From Pseudomonadota bacterium (GTDB lineage Bacteria > Desulfobacterota > Syntrophorhabdia > Syntrophorhabdales > Syntrophorhabdaceae): a stretch of DNA of 49,799 bases. The position numbers were made by a program, and so were the translations under genes. This document shows, piece after piece, positions 16,414 to 23,857 of this stretch. The stretch is from positions 1 to 49,799 of the forward strand of contig JAPLKA010000067.1 of the NCBI GenBank assembly GCA_026388315.1, written 5' to 3'. The first letter of the stretch is position 1. Each line of letters begins with the position of its first letter. Below the pieces are notes generated by a model. That model searched no databases. It saw only the letters and a program-made list of their open reading frames with translations, and was not told the DNA's origin.

Positions 16414-18317
16414 GCAAATAGTTTGTCTAATTTCCTGCTTATCACGATGTAACCTTTCCTGAATTCAGCCTCGTATTTTTTTGATTTGTCCAGTTCAGCG
16501 ATAAGGCTGTCCCCGACATGTTCGAGACATACAATCAATTTGCCTTCCTGCTTGAGGTATGTCATGCCTCTTTTAATATATGCCTTTGTGGCATCTACAA
16601 CCGGTACTTCATCTTCCCATATGTAGCTCAACGCCGGCTGGACAAAAATATAATCATAAGCATTATGGAGGAGGAAAGGAAAATCAATTTCTAAATGGAA
16701 AAAACCGTGTTTACTGGCTATTTCTTTTGATTCCAAAAACCAGTTCTTCTTTCTTATAAGTTCCCATGTGGTCTCATCGCTGTCTAAACTAAAAAGCATG
16801 TCGCGAATTTTCTTGTTGTCGATGATTCTTGCAAAATGGGATGCTGTAATCACATCCATTACATCCCTTATTCTCTCTTTGTAAATATTTAATCTGGCCT
16901 TCATCTCATTTTTTATCTCAACGTCTTCTTTGATTTTATCAGAGAGGGAAAAATAGAGCTTATACATTTCCTTAAATTCATGTATCAAGTCTTTTGGGTT
17001 TTTGTTGAACAAGCCCATCTGATCTTTTTCATCATAGTAGTATGATATATCTTGAATTGCCATCCCGATAAGGGGGTTTCCTGACTTGTAGTAAGGTGCG
17101 TTTGAGTTGAAGCGGGTCTTTAAAATATTAATCATTATATCGAATGTCAGATGTGACCTCTCTATACCGTATAATATATGCTCGAGTATGTATTTTTTGA
17201 GTGAATATTCATCTTCCCACTCGGCAACAAAGGTATTCTTGTCACGGTAAGGAAGCACAAAAGAGAGGTATGAAAGGCCTTCAACGATCTGTGAACTCAT
17301 GGAGCCTAAACCAGGCGTCATATCGAGTATTTTGAGCTTAAAAAGGTCTTCTTTCGTGTAACGGATGTTTTTATTGTCCAAGAATATCTCTTCCATGTTC
17401 AAATTTGATTCATAGCCCTTTTTAACAAAGAGATAGGTAAAAATATCCAGGGCATCATATTTATTAATTATGTGGGGTGCTTCGTAAGCATGTTCTTCTA
17501 TTTTTATGCCTCTCTCGTTGAGAAATAATTCTGTAAGCGGGAGACTTTCGTGAGGGGAAAGCTCTTTATATGCCTGTATGAGCTTCGGGTATATCTCGAT
17601 TCTCTTTTTAACTCCCGAAATGGAGTTTTTGCACGTAACCCTTTTTTCCCTTAAAACTCCGATGAGTGTCTTTCTTTCATCTTCTATAATCTCGGGGAGC
17701 ATATTTTTAAGGCCATTTAATGAAAAAATGTGGAAAAAAAGGTGGAGCGTCTCTTCGTTTCCCAAAATAAGTGCATTTTCAATATCTATTTCAATGAGTT
17801 TTTTTTCGTAAGAGTTTGGTTTTTTCAGGAGGATCCAGTTTCTCCCGTTTGTAAGGATTCCCCAGGGGGTCTTGACATTTTTCAGAATGTAAATGAGTTG
17901 ATATACGGGGATTTTATTTTCGAATTCTAGATAAAAACCGCCTATGCCTTTGTCCAGAGATCTCCCGTACCGTTTAAGCTGAAGAAGCCCGATTGCCCTG
18001 CCAAAATATTCTTTCGTACCCCAGAATTGAGAGGCCTTTAACTTTTCCTGTTCATCGGTGAAAAGTGCAACATCCGGATTTTTCACGCTTTCTTCAAAAA
18101 ATTTTGGTTTTGATTCGTAGGCATACCCGAGTATTTTTAGAATGGGTTTTATAAGATGTATTTCTGTATGAATCTCGCTTGCGAATTTTTTAATATCCTG
18201 AAATTTGAGTAAAATGTCGGAAAAAGAGGTGTATATTGTGTTTTCTTCTGGTAATGATAAGATTTTATCAACACCCGATGGGGATATGAGTGTGTTTCTG
18301 ACTATTGAAGGATGCAT
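16410..18317 (-). CDS. Eco57I-like (type IIG) restriction-methylation protein with degenerate catalytic motifs
   Basis: 635 residues laid out like a fused endonuclease-methyltransferase. N-terminal nuclease-like domain: PD at 81-82 and LLQLKRYGRSLD at 111-122, where family members have EAKRWGRPLD; then TPWGILTNGRNWILLKK at 150-166. Methyltransferase part: LKILDMTPGLGSMSSQ at 328-343 in place of DPACGSG; ILEHILYGIERSHLTFDI at 377-394; FFHLEIDFPFL at 539-549; and YDYIFVQPALSY at 554-565 in place of FDVxxGNPPY. The catalytic Glu (E to Q113) and both methyltransferase motifs (I and IV) are altered, so neither nuclease nor N6-adenine methylation is expected. Yet the frame is intact over 1.9 kb. 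No ribosome site is obvious. No target-recognition domain extends the C-terminus. Confidence 0.72.
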   Translation of the reverse strand: MHPSIVRNTLISPSGVDKILSLPEENTIYTSFSDILLKFQDIKKFASEIHTEIHLIKPILKILGYAYESKPKFFEESVKNPDVALFTDEQEKLKASQFWGTKEYFGRAIGLLQLKRYGRSLDKGIGGFYLEFENKIPVYQLIYILKNVKTPWGILTNGRNWILLKKPNSYEKKLIEIDIENALILGNEETLHLFFHIFSLNGLKNMLPEIIEDERKTLIGVLREKRVTCKNSISGVKKRIEIYPKLIQAYKELSPHESLPLTELFLNERGIKIEEHAYEAPHIINKYDALDIFTYLFVKKGYESNLNMEEIFLDNKNIRYTKEDLFKLKILDMTPGLGSMSSQIVEGLSYLSFVLPYRDKNTFVAEWEDEYSLKKYILEHILYGIERSHLTFDIMINILKTRFNSNAPYYKSGNPLIGMAIQDISYYYDEKDQMGLFNKNPKDLIHEFKEMYKLYFSLSDKIKEDVEIKNEMKARLNIYKERIRDVMDVITASHFARIIDNKKIRDMLFSLDSDETTWELIRKKNWFLESKEIASKHGFFHLEIDFPFLLHNAYDYIFVQPALSYIWEDEVPVVDATKAYIKRGMTYLKQEGKLIVCLEHVGDSLIAELDKSKKYEAEFRKGYIVISRKLDKLFA

Positions 18318-18348
18318 AATGAATAGATGATAATCGATTTATCGGTGG

Positions 18349-18594
18349 TTAGTCAAGGAGAGGAATATCTTTTTCTGTTTTATCTATCCCCATTTTCTGG
18401 ATTCTTTCAATTTCTCTGAGCTTCATTCTTATGATAACAATGAGACCGATAATGAACATCCAGAAAATGGCAAGATTCTGGTAAATTGTATATTGATCAT
18501 AACTGACGGATGGGAATACTTCAATTTTGTCTTCTGCCCATGCAATGGCAGCACTTGAAACGATAAGCGCCAGCGTTGAAATGAAGCGTTTCAT
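18349..18594 (-). CDS. small membrane protein at the end of the sdh-bc operon
   Basis: 81 residues: a signal-peptide-like N-terminus (MKRFISTLALIVSSAAIAWA) followed by a short periplasmic part, one membrane helix (about 41-56, LAIFWMFIIGLIVIIRMKL) and a charged cytoplasmic tail. A ribosome site (AGGAGA) lies ahead of ATG, and only 11 bp separate it from the cytochrome b stop, so it is co-transcribed. Not recognised as a known subunit; by position it may be an accessory subunit of the cytochrome b/Rieske complex. Confidence 0.75.
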   Translation of the reverse strand: MKRFISTLALIVSSAAIAWAEDKIEVFPSVSYDQYTIYQNLAIFWMFIIGLIVIIRMKLREIERIQKMGIDKTEKDIPLLD

Positions 18595-18605
18595 ATGTCT
18601 ATCTC

Positions 18606-19670
18606 CTAAGTAACGAACCCAATAACCGTCATAACAACAAAATATAAGGTGTACATAATTCCGATCCAGGTAAATACAGGGCTTGGCTCACCACGGCTCG
18701 ATTTTCTGTCAAAAAACGGGATAAGAAAGAAGAAAAGAATGCCACAGGTGATGAGAATAATAGCAATTGTCTCGCCATTGAGGCCGAGGATTTCTCCCGG
18801 GAAAAGTTTCAATGTTTGGAAGAGAAATAAGAAATACCATTCGGGTTTGATGTTTTCGGGTGCCGGTGCGAGGGGGTCTGCCTTTTTCCCTATCTCAGGA
18901 GGCAGAAATACGGCAAGCGTTACCATGATGCCCAGGACAACAAGCCAGACGATAAGGTCTTTGTAAAATAAGTTTGGGAAAAAGGGTATACTTTTATGTG
19001 GTTTTTTTTCCAACGAAAGAGGGACGCTCATCCCATGAACCTGGACAAGGAGCACATGAACACCGATAAGGAGCAGTGTGACTATGGGGAGAATGGCTAC
19101 GTGAAACGCATAGAACCTGGTCAACGTGTCGCCGGTCACATCAATGCCGCCCCTCAGAAAGGCTTTAATGAAACCGCCTATAAAAGGAAGATTCCCTGCA
19201 CCGCCTGTTGCGACCCTCACCGCCGCAAAGGCCCTTTCATCCCACAGCAATAAATAACCGCTGAGCCCGAAGAAAATCGATATCTTGAGGAGCACGAAAC
19301 CCGTTACCCATGTGAGCTCCCGTGGTTTTCTGTATGATTTTAAAAGAAGTGTGCTGAAAACATGAATGAAGAGAACCAGAGTGGCGAGTTGCGCCCCCCA
19401 GTGGTGGATTGACCGGAAAAACCATCCCATATTGAGCTTTGTTACTATTTCGATGATACTTTTATGGGCATATTCTAAATGGGGTATGTAATAGAAAGAG
19501 AGTACCATCCCGGTGATAAACTGTAAAATGAAGAGAAACATGGCAATGCCGCCGGTGTAGTACCATATTTCGTACTGATGAACCGGCACGAGCTTGTGTG
19601 TGGCAAGTTTCTTGATTGCCTCAACATCGTAACGCTCTTCTATCCAGTTTTTAAGCCTTTGGCAGCTCAA
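18606..19670 (-). CDS. cytochrome b, full-length (b6 plus subunit IV fused)
   Basis: Core subunit of a quinol-oxidising bc-type complex in the inner membrane. Eight or so membrane helices; two pairs of haem-ligand histidines are seen in FRSIHHWGAQLATLVLFIHVF and RFYAFHVAILPIVTLLLIGVH, and the Qo-site motif PEWYFLFLFQ is present in the C-terminal half. The start is placed at TTG 19670 (SCQRLKNWIEERYDVEA) because AAAGGGG lies eight bases upstream. The TTG at 19691 has no such site. The gene overlaps the Rieske 3' end. No cytochrome c1 or other c-type haem protein follows, so the final acceptor is not encoded here. Confidence 0.92.
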   Translation of the reverse strand: MSCQRLKNWIEERYDVEAIKKLATHKLVPVHQYEIWYYTGGIAMFLFILQFITGMVLSFYYIPHLEYAHKSIIEIVTKLNMGWFFRSIHHWGAQLATLVLFIHVFSTLLLKSYRKPRELTWVTGFVLLKISIFFGLSGYLLLWDERAFAAVRVATGGAGNLPFIGGFIKAFLRGGIDVTGDTLTRFYAFHVAILPIVTLLLIGVHVLLVQVHGMSVPLSLEKKPHKSIPFFPNLFYKDLIVWLVVLGIMVTLAVFLPPEIGKKADPLAPAPENIKPEWYFLFLFQTLKLFPGEILGLNGETIAIILITCGILFFFLIPFFDRKSSRGEPSPVFTWIGIMYTLYFVVMTVIGFVT

Positions 19671-20121
19671 CCTTGAACCCCTTTCTGGCAATAATCAGTT
19701 TTTCACTTTCCACCTTTACATCGAAAAGTTCGAGAGGTTTTGGTGGTGGTCCTTCAATATTTTTTCCATTCTGATCAAACCAGCCTTTATGACATGCACA
19801 ATAAAATTTTTTATCTTCCGGTTTATAGGTGACATTGCATTCCATATGGGTACAGACACCTTTTAACGCAGTGGTTGAGCCGTTATCCTTTTTAAAGAAG
19901 AGGCCCAATTTGCCACCCCAGGCAAAGGGTTTTACGGAATTGAGGGGAATATCGAGGAAATCGGTAGCTTTCAGGACAACAAAATCAGGCTCTTTCCCCA
20001 GCGTAGGAAAGGCAAATTTGAAAAGTGTATACATACTGCCGGAAAGTAAAGCAAGTACCCAGCCGCCGAATAATGTATTCAGGAATGTCCTTCTTGTCAC
20101 AAGGGAGTAATCAATCTTCAT
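19651..20121 (-). CDS. Rieske [2Fe-2S] protein, low-potential-type motif
   Basis: 156 residues. An N-terminal VTRRTFLN twin-arginine motif and a hydrophobic helix (17-38) give Tat-dependent export and anchoring. Cluster boxes: C90-T-H92-M-E-C95 and C108-A-C110-H111-K-G-W-F. Ligands C90, H92, C108 and H111 and the disulfide pair C95/C110 are all there. Two departures are clear: the usual Gly in CTHxGC is Glu94, and the usual Ser after CPCHG is Gly113. Loss of that Ser hydrogen bond lowers Rieske potential in known cases, consistent with menaquinol. The 5' end overlaps sdhB by 11 bp and the 3' end overlaps cytochrome b. Confidence 0.92.
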   Translation of the reverse strand: MKIDYSLVTRRTFLNTLFGGWVLALLSGSMYTLFKFAFPTLGKEPDFVVLKATDFLDIPLNSVKPFAWGGKLGLFFKKDNGSTTALKGVCTHMECNVTYKPEDKKFYCACHKGWFDQNGKNIEGPPPKPLELFDVKVESEKLIIARKGFKVELPKA

Positions 20122-20860
20122 CTTTTTCCTTCCCGAAGATCTTTTCCATTTTGTTTTTCACGAGGGTTTTTCTCAGGCCTACTATGGAGTCGGTTGGCCT
20201 TACATCTTTCGGACATGCATCAATACACCTCAGAAGGGTGTCGCAACCCCATACCCCCTTATCATTATTCACTGTTTCAAGGAAACTCTTTGACCTTTCA
20301 TCCCTTGAGTCGAGTGCAAAGCGCTCAAGCTTTGCAAGTGCTGCCGGACCCACATAATCGGGGTCCCTCGATAACACCGGACAGGCTCCGTAGCAGGATG
20401 CACAGAGTATACAGTTCACATTTTGATCAATCCTCTTTCTTTCCTCTTCGCTTTGCTGGATTTCTTTTTCCGGGTCGGGGGTTTTTCTGATGAGGTATGG
20501 TTTAACTTTTTCGTACATATTCCAGAATGGGGTCATATCAACAAAAAGGTCCTTTATAACGTTCATATTAGGAAGAGGCTCAAGGATGATTGTATTTGAT
20601 CTGAAGGTTGCAACCTGGGTCCTGCAGGCAAGGTCTATCTTACCGTTTATTACCATGGCGCAGGAGCCACAGACTGCTGACCTGCATGAAGACCTGAAGG
20701 ACAGCGTTCCATCGATTTCGTCCCTGATACGCAAAAGAACCGAAAGGATTGTTAAACCTGTTATTACCCTGATGTTGTATGGTTCAAAATGGGGTTCAGT
20801 CTCGGGTTCTTTTGCATCATAGCGGAGTATTTTGAACGTATATTCGTTTGCTGTGATCAA
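20111..20860 (-). CDS. sdhB: succinate dehydrogenase/fumarate reductase iron-sulfur subunit
   Basis: 249 residues carrying electrons from the flavin to quinone. [2Fe-2S] ligands CRSAVCGSCAM (C59, C64, C67) and C79; ferredoxin-type CxxCxxCxxxCP at 150-161; third cluster block GCDTLLRCIDACPKD at 205-219. All cluster cysteines are present. It overlaps sdhA by four bases and the Rieske gene by 11 bp, so the five-to-six-gene unit is tightly coupled. Direction of catalysis (succinate oxidation or fumarate reduction) cannot be decided from sequence. Confidence 0.94.
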   Translation of the reverse strand: MITANEYTFKILRYDAKEPETEPHFEPYNIRVITGLTILSVLLRIRDEIDGTLSFRSSCRSAVCGSCAMVINGKIDLACRTQVATFRSNTIILEPLPNMNVIKDLFVDMTPFWNMYEKVKPYLIRKTPDPEKEIQQSEEERKRIDQNVNCILCASCYGACPVLSRDPDYVGPAALAKLERFALDSRDERSKSFLETVNNDKGVWGCDTLLRCIDACPKDVRPTDSIVGLRKTLVKNKMEKIFGKEKDED

Positions 20861-22560
20861 TATTTTCTCTCCATAGGCTGATAATTCGTTATTGTCACCT
20901 TTTTGGAAGAAATGACCGGTTCGCCGTCTTTTCCTATTTTTGCAATCGTATGTTTGAGCCAGTTTGCATCGTCTCTTGTATTATAATCGCGCCTGAAATG
21001 AGCGCCACGGCTTTCTTCCCTGAGATATGCCCCCAATGCAATCGTATGTGCTACTTCAAGCATGTATTCAAGCTCTATGGCATTTATAAGTTCGTGGTTC
21101 ATATGTAATTTTGAAGATGAAACATGGACATTTTTGTATCGTTCCTTTATTGCAATAATATTCTGTACTGCCTGTGCGAGTTCTCCTTTCTTTCTAAATA
21201 TTCCCACAAGCGAGCTCATTGTTTTACTCAAATCAGAAAGAATCTTAAATGGTTTTTCATTGCCTTCATGTATTAATCGGTCAATTTTTTTCTCTATTTC
21301 ACTTTTCTTATTAAGAAGAAGTGACTCGTCTAATTTTACTTCGCCGTTTTGTAAGTATTCATCGATTGCAAAGGAAGCCAATTTACCAAAAACTATTGTT
21401 TCAAGAAGGGAATTGCCCCCCAACCTGTTTGCTCCATGGACACTCACGCAGGCACATTCCCCTGCACCGTAAAAGCCTTTTATATCGGTTTCACATTTCT
21501 CATTTGTGTCAATTCCACCCATAGAATAGTGCTGGCAAGGCATGATGGGGATTGGTTCGAGTATTGGATCAATGCCGATGAAGTCAATGCAGATGTTCCG
21601 TATACCGGGGAGCTTTTCAAGGATTTTCTGGGCGCCAAGGTGTCTCAGATCAAGATTGATGTATTTACCTAAAGGATGTTCAAGTCCTCTTCCTTCATCG
21701 ATTTCTGTCTGAATGCTCCTTGAGACAATGTCTCTTGGTGCGAGTTCCATGGCATTTGGTACATAACGTGCCATAAACCGCTCGCCATCTTTGTTTGTCA
21801 AATAGCCGCCTTCACCTCTGCATGCCTCAGTCATGAGGATGTTTGTTCCAATGAGTGCAGTGGGATGAAATTGAACGAATTCCATATCCTTGATGGGAAC
21901 ATTTGCTTTATAGGCAATTCCGATACCACTCCCGGTATTGATAAGGGCATTTGTGGAATAGAAATATACCCTGCCGTAGCCACCCGTAGCAAAGAGAGTT
22001 GTCCTGGCCCGTATTGGAACTATTTCTCCATTTTTAAGATCAAAGGCGATTACACCGTGGCACATGCCACCATCAGTGACAAGGGCTACGACAAACCATT
22101 CGGGGTAGAATCTTACGCCTTTGGCAATGGCCCTTTCATTCAAAGTATTTAGTAATACATGCCCTGTAAGGTCTGTAGAATAGCATGTCCTCGGATAGCC
22201 TGCACCACCGAAGGGTCTTTGGGCGATAGAACCATCAGGAAACCTGCTGAAAGGGCACCCCCAGTGTTCCATCTCATAGACAATCTTTATTGCTTCCTGA
22301 CACATGATCTCAGCGGCGTTCTGGTCTGCAAGATAATCGCTCCCCTTTACCGTATCAAAGGTGTGTTTTTCCCATGTGTCGTCCTTACCGTTGGGGTTAT
22401 TTGCAAGGGCCGCATTAATCCCGCCCTGTGCTGCAATTGAATGTGATCTTATGGGATAAACTTTTGATAAAAGGCCTACGTCGTATTTATCACAGAGACC
22501 AACTGCTGCCCGAAGACCTGCAAGACCTCCGCCTACAATGAGGACGTCGTGATACAGCAT
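20857..22560 (-). CDS. sdhA: succinate dehydrogenase/fumarate reductase flavoprotein subunit
   Basis: 567 residues. FAD-binding GGGLAGLRAA near the N-terminus; the covalent-FAD His40 in RSHSIAAQGGINAAL; active-site blocks FVQFHPTAL, EACRGEGGYLTNKDGERF and PCQHYSMGGIDTN; C-terminal GANRLGGNSLLE. All catalytic residues appear intact. It faces the cytoplasm and sits on the iron-sulfur subunit. Length is typical. The upstream anchor gene ends two bases before the ATG. Confidence 0.95.
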   Translation of the reverse strand: MLYHDVLIVGGGLAGLRAAVGLCDKYDVGLLSKVYPIRSHSIAAQGGINAALANNPNGKDDTWEKHTFDTVKGSDYLADQNAAEIMCQEAIKIVYEMEHWGCPFSRFPDGSIAQRPFGGAGYPRTCYSTDLTGHVLLNTLNERAIAKGVRFYPEWFVVALVTDGGMCHGVIAFDLKNGEIVPIRARTTLFATGGYGRVYFYSTNALINTGSGIGIAYKANVPIKDMEFVQFHPTALIGTNILMTEACRGEGGYLTNKDGERFMARYVPNAMELAPRDIVSRSIQTEIDEGRGLEHPLGKYINLDLRHLGAQKILEKLPGIRNICIDFIGIDPILEPIPIMPCQHYSMGGIDTNEKCETDIKGFYGAGECACVSVHGANRLGGNSLLETIVFGKLASFAIDEYLQNGEVKLDESLLLNKKSEIEKKIDRLIHEGNEKPFKILSDLSKTMSSLVGIFRKKGELAQAVQNIIAIKERYKNVHVSSSKLHMNHELINAIELEYMLEVAHTIALGAYLREESRGAHFRRDYNTRDDANWLKHTIAKIGKDGEPVISSKKVTITNYQPMERKY

Positions 22561-22562
22561 GA

Positions 22563-22868
22563 TTATGAGGTAATAGCGTAAATGTAAATAAGAGCCAACG
22601 AGATGATTGATGCAACCAGATTAGAGAGCAAAAAAAGCCGTTTTTCGTTTCTATATCCAAGGTCCATGATGATTGTTCTCAAACCGTATATGCTGTGAAA
22701 CGTGAAGAGAATCAGGATAAGAACATCAAGGACGGGTTGTCTGTGTAAGCTCAACGCCCAGTCAGGCTTTTTGTCTTTTGTAAAGAGGAAAAAACTTGTG
22801 AGGATTTTTATCCCAAAAAGAATTATTAGTGAAACGCCGCTTATCCTGTGAAAAAGCCATATAAACAT
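22563..22868 (-). CDS. succinate dehydrogenase membrane anchor, single 3-helix subunit
   Basis: 101 residues, three membrane helices. FHRISGVSLIILFGIKIL in helix 1 is the SdhC-type HRxSG motif. FHSIYGLRTIIMDLG in helix 2 is the SdhD-type HxxxGLR...D motif, including a candidate haem-ligand His. It is the only anchor gene visible in the operon; most type C enzymes have two such subunits, so either it forms a homodimer or the partner is encoded elsewhere. First gene of the operon. No clear ribosome site precedes the ATG. Confidence 0.82.
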   Translation of the reverse strand: MFIWLFHRISGVSLIILFGIKILTSFFLFTKDKKPDWALSLHRQPVLDVLILILFTFHSIYGLRTIIMDLGYRNEKRLFLLSNLVASIISLALIYIYAITS

Positions 22869-22880
22869 AATGTATACAGA

Positions 22881-22910
22881 CTTCTATCAATTGAGCATAA
22901 TTTTTGTCAA
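22881..22910 (-). promoter_or_regulatory. candidate sdh operon promoter
   Basis: On the minus strand TTGACA (22910-22905), an 18-bp spacer and TAGAAG (22886-22881). The predicted transcript start falls within a few bases of the sdhC ATG, which lacks a ribosome site, so the message may be leaderless or nearly so. Confidence 0.4.
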
Positions 22911-23088
22911 GATAATTTTGCAGCAATAAACGATATTAATGATAATAAGTTTGTATGTCATTGAATATAAATTGTTTTCATGTTTATTAAAAAAATAAAT
23001 AATATTAATTAGTCTTGAAGTGATTATGGCTCTTGTGTAACAATATCATCATATGTACAGTTTGTCATAGCACGAGAAGAGGAGCATT

Positions 23089-23577
23089 ATGGGTAATTAT
23101 GATGACGAAAAACCTGATTGGCGCGAGATAGACAGAAAAAAAGACAGAAGCAAGCCTTTTGGACGGCAGGAAGAGAAGGGGCCGAGCAGAGACAAGCCAA
23201 AGGACAGATATAAAACTGGAAAATGGGAAAAGGCATTAGATAAACTTTTTATGGGTAAAAAGGGAACAATTGAGCACGAAAAGCTCTATAATAAAATCCA
23301 TAAAACATACGGCACAAAGAAATTTTTAGCGATTGTAGCAAGCTATATAGAAGAGTATGGATTACCGGATGATGTATCAACCCTCTTGCTTATTATTGAT
23401 ACGAAAGATCAGGATATCATTCTTCCTGTGTTTGAAAAATTGAAAGAAATCTATGGCAGGTTATTGCCACGTCAGAAGGAAGACGTGAAAAGAAAACTTT
23501 CTATCCTTAAGCTTACCGACAAATCAATTGAAGTAAAAGAAAAGGCAGCAACTGTACTGGAAGAACTGAGGGCATAG
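23089..23577 (+). CDS. hypothetical charged protein, 162 aa
   Basis: Not recognised. The first 50 residues are hydrophilic and disorder-like (Asp/Lys/Arg/Pro-rich: KKDRSKPFGRQEEKG). The rest forms amphipathic helices (IHKTYGTKKFLAIVASYIEE, STLLLIIDTKDQDIILPVFE, KAATVLEELRA), a helical-repeat-like layout. Ribosome site GAGGAG lies before the ATG. It stands alone, divergent from the sdh operon, across a 220-bp AT-rich gap. No signal peptide; probably cytosolic. Confidence 0.75.
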   Translation: MGNYDDEKPDWREIDRKKDRSKPFGRQEEKGPSRDKPKDRYKTGKWEKALDKLFMGKKGTIEHEKLYNKIHKTYGTKKFLAIVASYIEEYGLPDDVSTLLLIIDTKDQDIILPVFEKLKEIYGRLLPRQKEDVKRKLSILKLTDKSIEVKEKAATVLEELRA

Positions 23578-23626
23578 GACGAATGGGTGGGAAGCCGGGG
23601 GGCAGTTTCTCGGCCTGTAGGTTTGT

Positions 23627-23647
23627 CAGCTGAACGCTAAACGCTAT
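23627..23647. repeat. short heptad array
   Basis: Three 7-bp units in phase (CAGCTGA ACGCTAA ACGCTAT) ending at the stop codon of the minus-strand DUF6485 gene. Confidence 0.5.
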
Positions 23648-23844
23648 CAACTGCCTTGTTTGTTCTCCATTATAAAGTGCTTAAAAGACCTGTCGTAGGA
23701 TCGTTCTCCTTCCTTAGAAAAGAAACAGCCGGGGATTTGCTTCATTTTCCTGTGATAGGACACGCATTCACAGCATTTTCCTTTTTTGCCGCATTCGTAC
23801 GTGCATGTACATGCTGCTTTGTTTTGTTCAAAAGTACATTCCAT
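23647..23844 (-). CDS. DUF6485 family cysteine-rich small protein
   Basis: 65 residues with a dense cysteine pattern: MECTFEQNKAACTCTYE, then CGKKGKCCECVSYHR and IPGCFFSKEGERSYDRSF. The CxCTYxxC...CCxCxxYHR...PGCFF...YDRS order matches the small anaerobe-associated DUF6485 family. The eight or more cysteines could bind a metal or iron-sulfur cluster, but the role is unknown. ATG follows GAGGCAAC with weak ribosome complementarity. It lies 13 bp downstream of the LarA-like gene on the same strand, so co-transcription is likely. Confidence 0.85.
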   Translation of the reverse strand: MECTFEQNKAACTCTYECGKKGKCCECVSYHRKMKQIPGCFFSKEGERSYDRSFKHFIMENKQGS

Positions 23845-23857
23845 GATTGTTGCCTCA

